Shown one piece after another: positions 1-5,851 of a stretch of 6,748 nucleotides of DNA. Source of the stretch: an uncultured Clostridia bacterium (GTDB taxonomy: Bacteria; Bacillota_I; Bacilli_A; RF39; UBA660); assembly GCA_947304495.1 (NCBI GenBank), contig CAMZBG010000045.1, forward strand, positions 1 through 6,748, written 5' to 3'. Both the position numbers and the translations under genes were made by a program. Below the pieces are notes generated by a model, which searched no databases, was not told the DNA's origin, and saw only the letters and a program-made list of their open reading frames with translations. Numbering within the stretch: the first letter of the stretch is position 1; every line of letters begins with the position of its first letter.

Positions 1-137
1 ATTTTATATTGCCATAAGGCTGTCATTATATCCGTATAAGATAAATCTCCACCTATATGAATAGCCTCTTTATTTGCTAATTCAATTAGTTTTAAACGTA
101 TTTGATAAGCTTTTTCTTCTAATTCTTTTATTTTCAT
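1..137 (-). CDS. Transketolase N-terminal-type subunit (ThDP enzyme), 5' part only
   Basis: The first 45 codons of a minus-strand gene that continues past the left edge. Translation from the ATG at 137 gives a helical start (MKIKELEEKAYQIRLKLIEL) and then, at residues 27-41, H-I-G-G-D-L-S-Y-T-D-I-M-T-A-L. This matches the N-terminal signature of transketolases and split transketolase A subunits (usual form G-H-I/P-G-G-S-L-S-x-x-D-I-L-x-x-L). The His of that signature (H27) is kept, but the usual SG before it is replaced by A-I and the Ser after GG by Asp. The start lies 1 nt after the rfbH stop, and its ribosome binding site (GAGGGAT) is inside the last rfbH codons, so the two are translationally coupled. 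In this family ThDP carries a two-carbon ketol unit between sugars. Next to rfbFGH it more likely acts on a nucleotide sugar than in the pentose phosphate pathway (inference). Such enzymes are often split in two; the second subunit would lie outside the window. Confidence 0.82.
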   Translation of the reverse strand, partial: MKIKELEEKAYQIRLKLIELANKEAIHIGGDLSYTDIMTALWQYK

Positions 138-138
138 C

Positions 139-1470
139 TTATCCCTCATTAATTACCTTAATAATATGTTTAGCCATATAATCTAACATTGTCTTAGTCA
201 TTCCAGGATATACTCCCACCCAAAAAGTATTAGCTAAAATTTTTTCAGTATTATCTAAGTCTCCAATTACTCTATATGCATTGCTATCTCTAATATCATC
301 AAAACAAGGATGTTTAATAATATTACCACTAAATAATAATCTAGTTTGAATATTATTATCTTCAAGATATTTAATTACTTTATTACGCATATTAGGTTTT
401 TTTAGCGTAATCATAAAACCAAACCAAGATGGTTCACTATTTAATTCAGCTTCTGGTAATATTATCTTATCTTTAAGACATTCTAATTTATTATATAAAT
501 ATTGCCAATTTGTTCTTCTTTTTTTAATAAAATTTGGTAATTTTTTTAATTGTTCACAACCTATTGCTGCTTGCATATCAGTAGCTTTTAAATTATAACC
601 TAAATGACTATATACATACTTATGATCATATCCATATGGTAAAGAACCAAATTGCTTATCAAATCTATGATGGCATATATTATCTTTACCAGATGGACAC
701 ATACAATCTCTTCCCCAATCACGATATGACAAGATTAATTTATGTAATAAAGGATTATCCGTATATACACATCCTCCTTCACCCATAGTCATATGGTGTG
801 GTGGATAGAAACTAGATGTTCCTATATCTCCCCAAGTTCCTGTATATTTTGTAACGCCATTGATTGTATATTTACTACCTAAAGCATCACAATTATCTTC
901 AATAAGCCATAAATTATGTTTATCACAAAATTCTTTTACTTTTTTAATATTAAAAGGATTACCTAAAGTATGTGCAATCATTACAGCTTTTGTCTTTTTC
1001 GATAACGCTTTTTCTAAATCTAAGACATTTATATTATATTCTGGAATCGTTACATCTAAAAATACTGGTACTGCTCCGTACTGAATGATTGGACTAATAG
1101 TTGTTGGAAATGTACAAGCAACAGTAATTACTTCATCTCCCTTTTTAATTCTTCTATCTCCTAATTCAGAAGCCGTTAAAACGGCAAAGGCAATTAGATT
1201 TGCAGATGATCCACTATTTACTATATGGGCATATTTAATTCCAATCCACTTAGCAAATTTATCTTCAAATTCTTCCGTAAATCTTCCTGATGTTAACCAA
1301 AAATCTAACATTGCATCAGTTAAGGCACACATTTCTTTTTCATCATATACTCTAGATGCATAAGGAATTCTATTACCACTTTTATATCTTGATGGCTGTT
1401 TAAAACTTTGATAGTAAAGTGCTACCATTTCTTTTATTTTATCTCTAGCTTCTTTTTCATTTTTAAACAT
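139..1470 (-). CDS. rfbH: CDP-6-deoxy-4-keto-D-glucose 3-dehydrase (E1), PMP and [2Fe-2S] dependent
   Basis: RfbH/DdhC removes the C3 hydroxyl of CDP-4-keto-6-deoxy-D-glucose, together with a reductase partner (E3, DdhD/RfbI type), on the way to CDP-3,6-dideoxyhexoses. It has the type I aminotransferase fold, but the PLP-binding Lys is replaced by His, as E1 requires. That site is S-F-Y-P-P-H-H-M-T-M-G-E-G-G, with the His pair at residues 225-226 (numbering from the chosen start). The four [2Fe-2S] cysteines are visible: C194 in EDNCDALGS, then C256-x-C258-x7-C266, the CxCx7C pattern known from Yersinia E1. An N-S-G-S-S-A-N phosphate-binding loop sits near residues 85-91. The frame could open at an ATG at 1488 that overlaps the rfbG stop, but that ATG has no ribosome binding site. 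The ATG at 1470 has AAAGGAAA about 8 nt upstream and gives 443 aa, close to the usual size of about 437. No E3 reductase gene is in the window. Confidence 0.95.
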   Translation of the reverse strand: MFKNEKEARDKIKEMVALYYQSFKQPSRYKSGNRIPYASRVYDEKEMCALTDAMLDFWLTSGRFTEEFEDKFAKWIGIKYAHIVNSGSSANLIAFAVLTASELGDRRIKKGDEVITVACTFPTTISPIIQYGAVPVFLDVTIPEYNINVLDLEKALSKKTKAVMIAHTLGNPFNIKKVKEFCDKHNLWLIEDNCDALGSKYTINGVTKYTGTWGDIGTSSFYPPHHMTMGEGGCVYTDNPLLHKLILSYRDWGRDCMCPSGKDNICHHRFDKQFGSLPYGYDHKYVYSHLGYNLKATDMQAAIGCEQLKKLPNFIKKRRTNWQYLYNKLECLKDKIILPEAELNSEPSWFGFMITLKKPNMRNKVIKYLEDNNIQTRLLFSGNIIKHPCFDDIRDSNAYRVIGDLDNTEKILANTFWVGVYPGMTKTMLDYMAKHIIKVINEG

Positions 1471-1477
1471 CGTAATA

Positions 1478-1485
1478 TTTCCTTT
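1478..1485 (-). promoter_or_regulatory. Ribosome binding site deciding the rfbH start
   Basis: The minus strand reads AAAGGAAA, then 7 nt, then the ATG at 1470. The upstream in-frame ATG at 1488 is preceded only by TTTTAATAATAG, which has no Shine-Dalgarno match. The internal start, six codons in, is therefore preferred. Confidence 0.7.
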
Positions 1486-2525
1486 CATCTATTATTAAAA
1501 CTTGTTATATATTCATTAATTTCTTTATCCATTTCTTTTGCAATATCTTTAGCTTTATAAAATTCACATATTTTACTGATTGTCTCATCGATATTCCATA
1601 CCGGTCTCCACCCAAGTTCTTTATGAATTTTATGACAATCTAAATATAGTAATTCAGCTTCATGAAAAGCATTTTTATCTTGTTTGATAACATAATTTAT
1701 ATTCCCCCACTTTTTACAAAATTTCTTTACTAATGTTTCAATATTGACATGATTTCTTTTTTGAGGTCCTACATTATAATGTTTTATCTCATCAAATTCT
1801 CTAGTTCCAGCCATTAAATATGCAAATAATGGTTCTAATACGTGTTGAAATGGTCTTACAGCATTAGGATTACGAATAATAATATCTTCTCCTTTTATTG
1901 CAGCTTCTACACAGTTAGGAATAATCCTGTTAGGAGTTGAATCTCCACCTCCAATTACATTACCGGCACGCATCGTAATAACGGTTACTTTATTATCTTT
2001 AAGAAAACTTCTATAATAACATTCTGTTACTAATTCAGAACAACTCTTAGAGTTAGCATATGGATCATATCCATTTAATCTATCTGTCTCTAAAAAAGCT
2101 TTGCCATCTTCAGGATTTTGATAAACTTTATCCGTTGTTATATTGATTAATGTTTTAACAGAAGTATTCTCTTTAATTGAATCAAGTAAATTAACTACTC
2201 CCATTACATTTGTTTCATAAGTAAATCTTGGATATTTATATCCATCTAGAACAAGTGGTTGAGCTGCTAAATGAAATATTATTTCTGGTTTATATTTTTT
2301 TATTACTTTATTTAAATGTTCATAATCACGCATATCGCCAATTATATGTACTATCTTATCTTCTACTTTAGCCACTTTAAATAATTCTTGATATTCATTA
2401 GGTTCAAGGGCATATCCAATAACCTTAGCCCCTGCATTAACAAGAATCCTTGTAAGCCAAGTTCCTTTAAACCCTGTATGTCCCGTTATTAATACTGTTT
2501 TACCATTATAAAAATCTAAATTCAT
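1485..2525 (-). CDS. rfbG: CDP-glucose 4,6-dehydratase
   Basis: This 346-aa extended short-chain dehydrogenase/reductase converts CDP-D-glucose to CDP-4-keto-6-deoxy-D-glucose with bound NAD(P). It has the N-terminal Rossmann motif TGHTGFKG (residues 14-21), H-L-A-A-Q-P (85-90), the catalytic Thr in N-I-T-T-D-K-V-Y (128-135; the TDK is typical of this family), and the catalytic Y156-A-N-S-K160. The R-P-F-Q-H-V-L-E-P-L block (224-233) and the H-E-A-x-x-L-x-L-D stretch (288-296) are typical of CDP-glucose dehydratases rather than dTDP-glucose RmlB or GalE. Length is normal for the family. The ATG lies 4 nt after the rfbF stop. Its ribosome binding site GGTGAAG overlaps that stop codon (TGG TGA), so translation is coupled. 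The gene ends in TGA, 14 nt before the preferred rfbH start. Confidence 0.96.
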   Translation of the reverse strand: MNLDFYNGKTVLITGHTGFKGTWLTRILVNAGAKVIGYALEPNEYQELFKVAKVEDKIVHIIGDMRDYEHLNKVIKKYKPEIIFHLAAQPLVLDGYKYPRFTYETNVMGVVNLLDSIKENTSVKTLINITTDKVYQNPEDGKAFLETDRLNGYDPYANSKSCSELVTECYYRSFLKDNKVTVITMRAGNVIGGGDSTPNRIIPNCVEAAIKGEDIIIRNPNAVRPFQHVLEPLFAYLMAGTREFDEIKHYNVGPQKRNHVNIETLVKKFCKKWGNINYVIKQDKNAFHEAELLYLDCHKIHKELGWRPVWNIDETISKICEFYKAKDIAKEMDKEINEYITSFNNR

Positions 2526-2529
2526 AACT

Positions 2530-3300
2530 TCACCATTTTATCCATGGAGCAGCATTATTTTTAAGTAATTCTTCTAAATAAAGTTTATCTTTTATCGTAT
2601 CCATACATTGCCAAAAGCCATCATGTTTATAAGCCATTAATTGTCCTTCTTTAGCAAGTGTTTCAAGTGGTTTTTGTTCAAGGGCTATTTCATCGCCATC
2701 AATATAATCAAATATTTTAGGTTCAAATACCATATATCCCCCATTGATCCATCCACCATCTTCACGAGATTTTTCAACAAAACTTGTTATCTTATCTTTT
2801 TCACCTATCGATAATGCTCCAAATTTACCTCCAGGTTGAATAGCTGTAATTGTTGCAATTTTTTTATGTTTTTTATGATATTTCAATAATTCCTTAATAT
2901 TGATATCACATACTCCATCACCATATGTAACCATAAAAGTTTCATCACCAATATAATCCTTTATTCTTTTAATTCTTCCACCAGTCATTGTATTAAGACC
3001 CGTATCGATCAAAGTAATCTTCCATGGTTCTGTACATGTTTTATGAACGATAAAATCATTCTTTTTCATATCAAAAGTTATATCAGAATTATTTAAATAA
3101 TAATTAGCAAAATATTCTTTTATTACTTGTTGTTTATATCCAAGACATATTATAAATTCATTGAATCCATAATAAGAATATTCTTTAATTATATGCCACA
3201 ATATAGGTTTATCACCAATTTCGATCATTGGTTTTGGTACTCTTTGTGATTCTTCAGCTATTCTTGTACCAAAACCACCTGCTAAAATTACAACTTTCAT
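2530..3300 (-). CDS. rfbF: Glucose-1-phosphate cytidylyltransferase
   Basis: RfbF/DdhA makes CDP-D-glucose and pyrophosphate from CTP and alpha-D-glucose 1-phosphate, the first step of the CDP-6-deoxyhexose route. The 256-aa protein is full length for the family. It has the nucleotidyltransferase loop L-A-G-G-F-G-T-R (6-13), the catalytic Lys in P-K-P-M (K23), Y-G-D-G-V-C-D-I (126-133; D128 a likely metal ligand), G-G-W-I-N-G-G-Y-M-V (182-191, sugar-phosphate site) and C-M-D-T (232-235; D234 the second metal ligand). E-P-W-K-I-T-L-I-D-T-G (91-101) is characteristic of RfbF rather than RmlA or GalU. The ATG at 3300 has a strong AGGAGG site 6 nt upstream. The gap to the gene before it is only 20 nt, with no terminator or recognisable promoter, so rfbF is probably read from the promoter ahead of the 261-aa gene. 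Confidence 0.97.
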   Translation of the reverse strand: MKVVILAGGFGTRIAEESQRVPKPMIEIGDKPILWHIIKEYSYYGFNEFIICLGYKQQVIKEYFANYYLNNSDITFDMKKNDFIVHKTCTEPWKITLIDTGLNTMTGGRIKRIKDYIGDETFMVTYGDGVCDINIKELLKYHKKHKKIATITAIQPGGKFGALSIGEKDKITSFVEKSREDGGWINGGYMVFEPKIFDYIDGDEIALEQKPLETLAKEGQLMAYKHDGFWQCMDTIKDKLYLEELLKNNAAPWIKW

Positions 3301-3320
3301 TTTTTCCTCCTAAAGTAAAA

Positions 3321-4106
3321 TTATTTTTTTCTTACTAATTCTAATTTATCATGTTTTATACAATATTCTGCATTTGTAAAATATGCATTACAAGGAAAGG
3401 TAAACCTATGTTCCATATCTTCAGGATTACTATCTAATACTTCAAGATATTCTTCTGGAATCTGATATCTAGGTATTTGTGTACTAAGTAATGCCAATAA
3501 GTAAAATTTGGGTTTCCCAGATAATGGCATAGTTATAAGCGTATCACTGCTAAGATTATAACTAACAGTTCCTGAATTACCGCTAATGCCATTATATAAA
3601 GTAATAGAATTGCCTCTAAACATTAGACTCTGAAATGGATTAATTGCTATAACTGCCGCTGGAAAATCATAATACTTACTATGAATTAATTCCTGATATT
3701 CTTTCACAAATAGATTATAGTCAGTTATTGCTACACCAGGATTATATGGAACACAATTATATCCTGGAGTGTCAGCTAATGCAAAACCAACTTCTTCACC
3801 ATTATCTGTAAGTTTATATGTTGCATTATATTTTGGAGATCTTACTCCTTTGCTTTGATCTCTAATAGAACAATATAATTCAGAAATTGTACTTGGTTTT
3901 TTACTAACATCCAATACAATTTCCTGTTTTTCTTCTAATATGCCACAAACTTTAGGTTTTAAGTATAACTGTGATTCAATATCATCTTCTGTTACAAATA
4001 CAATATGTTTATTTAAATCTTCCATCCATTTCTTACCAATCCCCATTTCTGCTCTTAACCCCGTTACTATCTCTGTATAAGTATAAAAATCTTTATTTAT
4101 TCCCAT
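3321..4106 (-). CDS. Unrecognised 261-aa protein, first gene of the CDP-sugar operon
   Basis: I do not recognise this family. The protein is 261 aa, apparently cytosolic, with no signal peptide and no convincing membrane helix. The N-terminal third is charged and may be helical (T-E-I-V-T-G-L-R-A-E-M-G-I-G near 11-24). The middle is rich in beta-prone and Gly/Pro residues (A-L-A-D-T-P-G-Y-N-C-V-P-Y-N-P-G-V, 109-125). Residues 149-200 have a regular hydrophobic alternation suggesting a beta-rich domain, and the tail is basic (V-R-K-K). It shows no glycosyltransferase, epimerase or reductase motif and is not the missing E3 reductase (no ferredoxin cysteine cluster, no FAD/NAD motif). The ATG has a strong AAGGAGG site 8 nt upstream. 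It sits 20 nt ahead of rfbF on the same strand, so it shares the transcript, although a functional link to sugar synthesis is unproven. It could also be an unrelated accessory gene whose promoter now drives the operon. Confidence 0.75.
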   Translation of the reverse strand: MGINKDFYTYTEIVTGLRAEMGIGKKWMEDLNKHIVFVTEDDIESQLYLKPKVCGILEEKQEIVLDVSKKPSTISELYCSIRDQSKGVRSPKYNATYKLTDNGEEVGFALADTPGYNCVPYNPGVAITDYNLFVKEYQELIHSKYYDFPAAVIAINPFQSLMFRGNSITLYNGISGNSGTVSYNLSSDTLITMPLSGKPKFYLLALLSTQIPRYQIPEEYLEVLDSNPEDMEHRFTFPCNAYFTNAEYCIKHDKLELVRKK

Positions 4107-4127
4107 AACAAAAACCTCCTTAATTTT

Positions 4128-4155
4128 ATTTTAACATACAATTTAAATATTTGAA
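4128..4155 (-). promoter_or_regulatory. Candidate extended -10 promoter for the 261-aa/rfbFGH/transketolase operon
   Basis: The minus strand carries TAAAAT (4128-4133) preceded by TGT, an extended -10 (TGnTAAAAT). A weak -35 TTCAAA (4150-4155) lies 16 nt upstream. It is downstream of the terminator of the previous gene and is the best promoter-like element before the operon. Transcription would begin about 4121, almost on the AAGGAGG site, giving a very short leader. This makes the exact call uncertain. Confidence 0.4.
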
Positions 4156-4195
4156 CAAAAAATGCCATATATTAATGTTTTAATTATCTTTTTTT

Positions 4196-4228
4196 TAATA
4201 AAAATATCTAAGATATTTCTTAGATATT
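4196..4228 (-). terminator. Rho-independent-type terminator after the 254-aa gene
   Basis: A perfect 11-bp inverted repeat (AATATCTAAGA / TCTTAGATATT, arms 4203-4213 and 4218-4228) with a 4-nt loop begins 8 nt past the stop of the 254-aa gene. On the minus strand it runs into TTTTTATT. The stem is AT-rich, so it is weak for an intrinsic terminator. Outer TAATAAAAA/TTTTTATTA arms can lengthen it with a 4-nt bulge. The near-symmetry could also make it work on the other strand. Confidence 0.65.
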
Positions 4229-4236
4229 AATTTTTA

Positions 4237-5001
4237 TTAAATATTGTTAGGTTCTCTTTTCTTAACGATATCACTATCAATTATTGGTATATTATTACTA
4301 GGAATAAATGCTCCTATCCAAGGATATAAAGATAATAGTTTTCCTCTTAATACTGGAAATGTACCATCTATTAAAGTCATAATATCTGGAATCAATTTCT
4401 TAAATCTATCATTTCCATTAATTATTGACATAACTTCTTCATAAGTATATTTTTTTTGTTCCCTAATGTAATCATCTTTAACAACAATTTCTTCATAAGC
4501 CCTACGGCCCTTTTCTGTCACCAAATCCACTAGATATGTTGTCAGTAAATAACTACCATCATTTTGAGGTTCAATAGATATACCCTCTTCTCTTTTACCA
4601 TCACTCCTTGCAATGTCATTAAATGAAACAAATAATCTATCAGCGCCAACTAGTATATAATTACACATATGATGAAGCGAATCTAAACCTTCATCTGGCC
4701 ACAATTGAAATTCAATTTCAAATCTACCATCAACATTGACACCAACTTTTATTTCACGATTTGAATGATTAAATGCATGACCAGGTGCTATTGACATGCG
4801 ACATAAACCATCATCAGCATTATAAAAAACACTTGAATGAAATCCCAAAGTAAAACCGAAATGGCTGTCATTCCTCCTATAATAAATTGCCATAGACTTT
4901 ACGCCATTAAGCGTAAAACATTCTATTTCATTATCGTCATTTACAACACTATCAATATCAAAATAATCTTTTAAAGTAGCTATTAATTTGGCCTTTTCCA
5001 T
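4237..5001 (-). CDS. Unrecognised 254-aa soluble protein in its own transcription unit
   Basis: I do not recognise the family. The 254-aa protein has no signal peptide or membrane helix and looks cytosolic, with alternating beta-prone segments (C-F-T-L-N-G-V-K-S-M-A-I-Y-Y near 28-41; H-F-G-F-T-L-G-F-H-S-S-V-F-Y near 47-60; K-V-G-V-N-V-D-G-R-F-E-I-E-F-Q-L near 84-99) followed by a more helical C-terminal half. The frame can be opened at a GTG at 5010, but the AAGGAA site (5011-5016) directly abuts that GTG. The ATG at 5001 lies 9 nt from the same site and is the better start. A perfect-consensus promoter precedes it and hairpin terminators lie on both sides, so it is monocistronic and probably well expressed. 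It could be an immunity-like or other accessory protein, but nothing in the sequence proves a role. Confidence 0.75.
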   Translation of the reverse strand: MEKAKLIATLKDYFDIDSVVNDDNEIECFTLNGVKSMAIYYRRNDSHFGFTLGFHSSVFYNADDGLCRMSIAPGHAFNHSNREIKVGVNVDGRFEIEFQLWPDEGLDSLHHMCNYILVGADRLFVSFNDIARSDGKREEGISIEPQNDGSYLLTTYLVDLVTEKGRRAYEEIVVKDDYIREQKKYTYEEVMSIINGNDRFKKLIPDIMTLIDGTFPVLRGKLLSLYPWIGAFIPSNNIPIIDSDIVKKREPNNI

Positions 5002-5010
5002 AGTATTCAC

Positions 5011-5016
5011 TTCCTT
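5011..5016 (-). promoter_or_regulatory. Ribosome binding site deciding the 254-aa gene start
   Basis: AAGGAA on the minus strand ends immediately before the GTG at 5010 (no spacer) and 9 nt before the ATG at 5001. Only the ATG has a workable distance. Confidence 0.65.
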
Positions 5017-5026
5017 ATGTCTATAT

Positions 5027-5056
5027 ATTATAATGTATATTATAAATATATGTCAA
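5027..5056 (-). promoter_or_regulatory. Perfect-consensus sigma-A/sigma-70 promoter for the 254-aa gene
   Basis: The minus strand has TTGACA (5051-5056), 18 nt, then TATAAT (5027-5032). Both hexamers match the consensus in all six positions. Predicted transcription start is about 5020, giving a leader of about 19 nt carrying the AAGGAA site. The -35 lies 1 nt from the hairpin that terminates the preceding gene. No clear operator is visible, so constitutive expression is the simplest reading. Confidence 0.8.
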
Positions 5057-5057
5057 C

Positions 5058-5091
5058 AAAAATAAGGTGTCATAAAAATCACCTTATTTTT
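5058..5091 (-). terminator. Intrinsic terminator overlapping the 3' end of the 83-aa membrane gene
   Basis: A 12-bp perfect inverted repeat (AAAAATAAGGTG / CACCTTATTTTT; arms 5058-5069 and 5080-5091) with a 10-nt loop. On the minus strand it ends in CACCTTATTTTTG. The stop codon of the 83-aa gene (5079-5081) and its last basic codons lie inside the first arm. The T-run on the other strand is longer, so it could also end plus-strand transcription. Confidence 0.7.
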
Positions 5092-5330
5092 TTCCTAAAT
5101 ATTAATTCAAGAATAATTGAAAATATTAAATTACTACCATAAAATACTACAAAGACAATAAGAAATTGTTTAAATCCATATTTTATCCAAGAATATATTG
5201 CTAATATTACAAATAATATCGTATATGGGCCACCAAATACTTTTTCATAATTATGAATAGTTCCTCTAGTACAATGCAGAAAAGATGCTATAAAAGCTCC
5301 AACAACTAAAATTATTAATATCGTATTCAT
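5079..5330 (-). CDS. Small three-helix membrane protein, unknown function
   Basis: An 83-aa, very hydrophobic protein with three likely membrane helices (about residues 2-19, 35-51 and 55-77), a short polar stretch T-R-G-T-I-H-N-Y-E-K between the first two, and a basic tail R-K-K-I-R. It lacks a lipobox or cleavable signal, so it is probably an integral inner-membrane protein. I do not recognise the family. The frame extends to an ATG at 5348, but that codon is part of a TATAAT and has no ribosome binding site. The ATG at 5330 has GAGGTG 4 nt upstream and is preferred. It lies 41 nt after the SIS-domain gene on the same strand and may be partly co-transcribed with it, as well as having its own candidate promoter. 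Its end is built into a terminator hairpin. Confidence 0.65.
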   Translation of the reverse strand: MNTILIILVVGAFIASFLHCTRGTIHNYEKVFGGPYTILFVILAIYSWIKYGFKQFLIVFVVFYGSNLIFSIILELIFRKKIR

Positions 5331-5334
5331 TATA

Positions 5335-5340
5335 CACCTC
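5335..5340 (-). promoter_or_regulatory. Ribosome binding site deciding the 83-aa gene start
   Basis: GAGGTG on the minus strand, 4 nt before the ATG at 5330. The alternative ATG at 5348 has only AATATGCTATA upstream, with no Shine-Dalgarno match. Confidence 0.6.
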
Positions 5341-5346
5341 ACTATC

Positions 5347-5375
5347 ATTATAGCATATTTGGTAGATAATTTTAA
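5347..5375 (-). promoter_or_regulatory. Candidate extended -10 promoter for the 83-aa membrane gene
   Basis: The minus strand reads TGCTATAAT (5347-5355), a perfect extended -10. A poor -35 (TTAAAA, 5370-5375) lies 17 nt upstream and overlaps the stop of the SIS-domain gene. Transcription would start near 5340, right at the ribosome binding site, so the leader would be very short. The -10 is convincing; the leader geometry is not. Confidence 0.45.
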
Positions 5376-5851
5376 TACATTTTACCTCTATATCCATAAA
5401 GTGGTGGAACCAATTTACGATTATAATTAGGTTTAGTTAAATCGATACCTTTATCTATTGCTAACTTATTAGATAGATAATACATTTGTAGTAATAGATA
5501 ATATTCTTTCCACAAGTATTCAGCTTTATCTGGATAATCAGAAGTATCAAGTATGATAATATTATCATACTCCTTACTAATCGTATCCAAAAGAAATTTA
5601 TCGAAATCATTTTCATTATGGCATAAATAGATTATTGGTGTTGCTTCACTTAATAGACTACTTCTACCATGACATAGTGATCCTTTGTCATGAACGATTG
5701 GTGCACACATTCCGGCTTCAACTAAATTAGACTCTAATGATACTTGAGCACTTTTAGTATCATATCCACTAATAATATGGACCACACTTGCTTCTTCAAA
5801 TGAATAGTCAATTTTAGCTATTTTATCTCTACTTTGTCTAAGCAATTCCAT
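5372..5851 (-). CDS. SIS-domain (sugar isomerase-type) protein, C-terminal half only
   Basis: This 159-aa protein resembles the second SIS (phosphosugar-binding) domain of GlmS/FrlB-type isomerases. V-V-H-I-I-S-G-Y-D-T-K-S-A (23-35) is the strand and phosphate loop. The helix S-L-E-S-N-L-V-E-A-G (38-47) carries the conserved Glu, followed by C-H-G-R-S-S-L (60-66), the position of the K-H-G-P-type segment in GlmS. Then come P-I-I-Y-L-C (72-77), D-N-I-I-I-L-D-T-S (96-104), and a C-terminal tail ending Y-G-Y-R-G-K-M-Y. Full SIS enzymes of this type usually have two SIS domains (over 300 aa); the first is missing. An in-frame TAG five codons upstream of the ATG blocks extension, and AGGAGC gives a usable ribosome binding site, so it can be translated. 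It may be a remnant of a larger gene or a single-domain protein that dimerises. A 22-bp palindrome (5550-5571) lies inside it. Confidence 0.6.
   Translation of the reverse strand: MELLRQSRDKIAKIDYSFEEASVVHIISGYDTKSAQVSLESNLVEAGMCAPIVHDKGSLCHGRSSLLSEATPIIYLCHNENDFDKFLLDTISKEYDNIIILDTSDYPDKAEYLWKEYYLLLQMYYLSNKLAIDKGIDLTKPNYNRKLVPPLYGYRGKMY
5550..5571. repeat. 22-bp perfect palindrome inside the SIS-domain gene
   Basis: AGTATGATAAT followed directly by its reverse complement ATTATCATACT, with no spacer. It encodes E-Y-D-N-I-I-I-L in the SIS gene, so it may simply follow from AT-rich codon choice. A protein-binding site is possible but unsupported. Confidence 0.5.

Noticed and set aside
860..1363. 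Two plus-strand open frames opposite rfbH (860-1084 and 1085-1363)
   Set aside because: They are antisense shadows of a clear rfbH gene with conserved catalytic residues. They have no recognisable motifs of their own.
1471..1488. Start of rfbH at the ATG overlapping the rfbG stop
   Set aside because: No ribosome binding site precedes it. The ATG at 1470 has AAAGGAAA at a good distance and gives the usual family length.
3301..3320. Separate promoter or terminator between the 261-aa gene and rfbF
   Set aside because: The 20-nt gap holds only the AGGAGG site and an A/T stretch, with no hairpin or -10/-35 pair.
4107..4236. Possible missed gene or riboswitch in the 130-nt gap before the 261-aa gene
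   Set aside because: Both strands are broken by stops with no usable ribosome binding site. The only structure is the terminator hairpin of the 254-aa gene, and no riboswitch-like conserved core is visible.
4244..4444. Plus-strand open frame of 66 codons opposite the 254-aa gene
   Set aside because: It lies wholly within the well-supported minus-strand gene, and its hydrophobic look comes from reading AT-rich antisense DNA.
5002..5010. GTG start for the 254-aa protein
   Set aside because: The AAGGAA site touches the GTG with no spacer; the ATG three codons later has a proper 9-nt distance.
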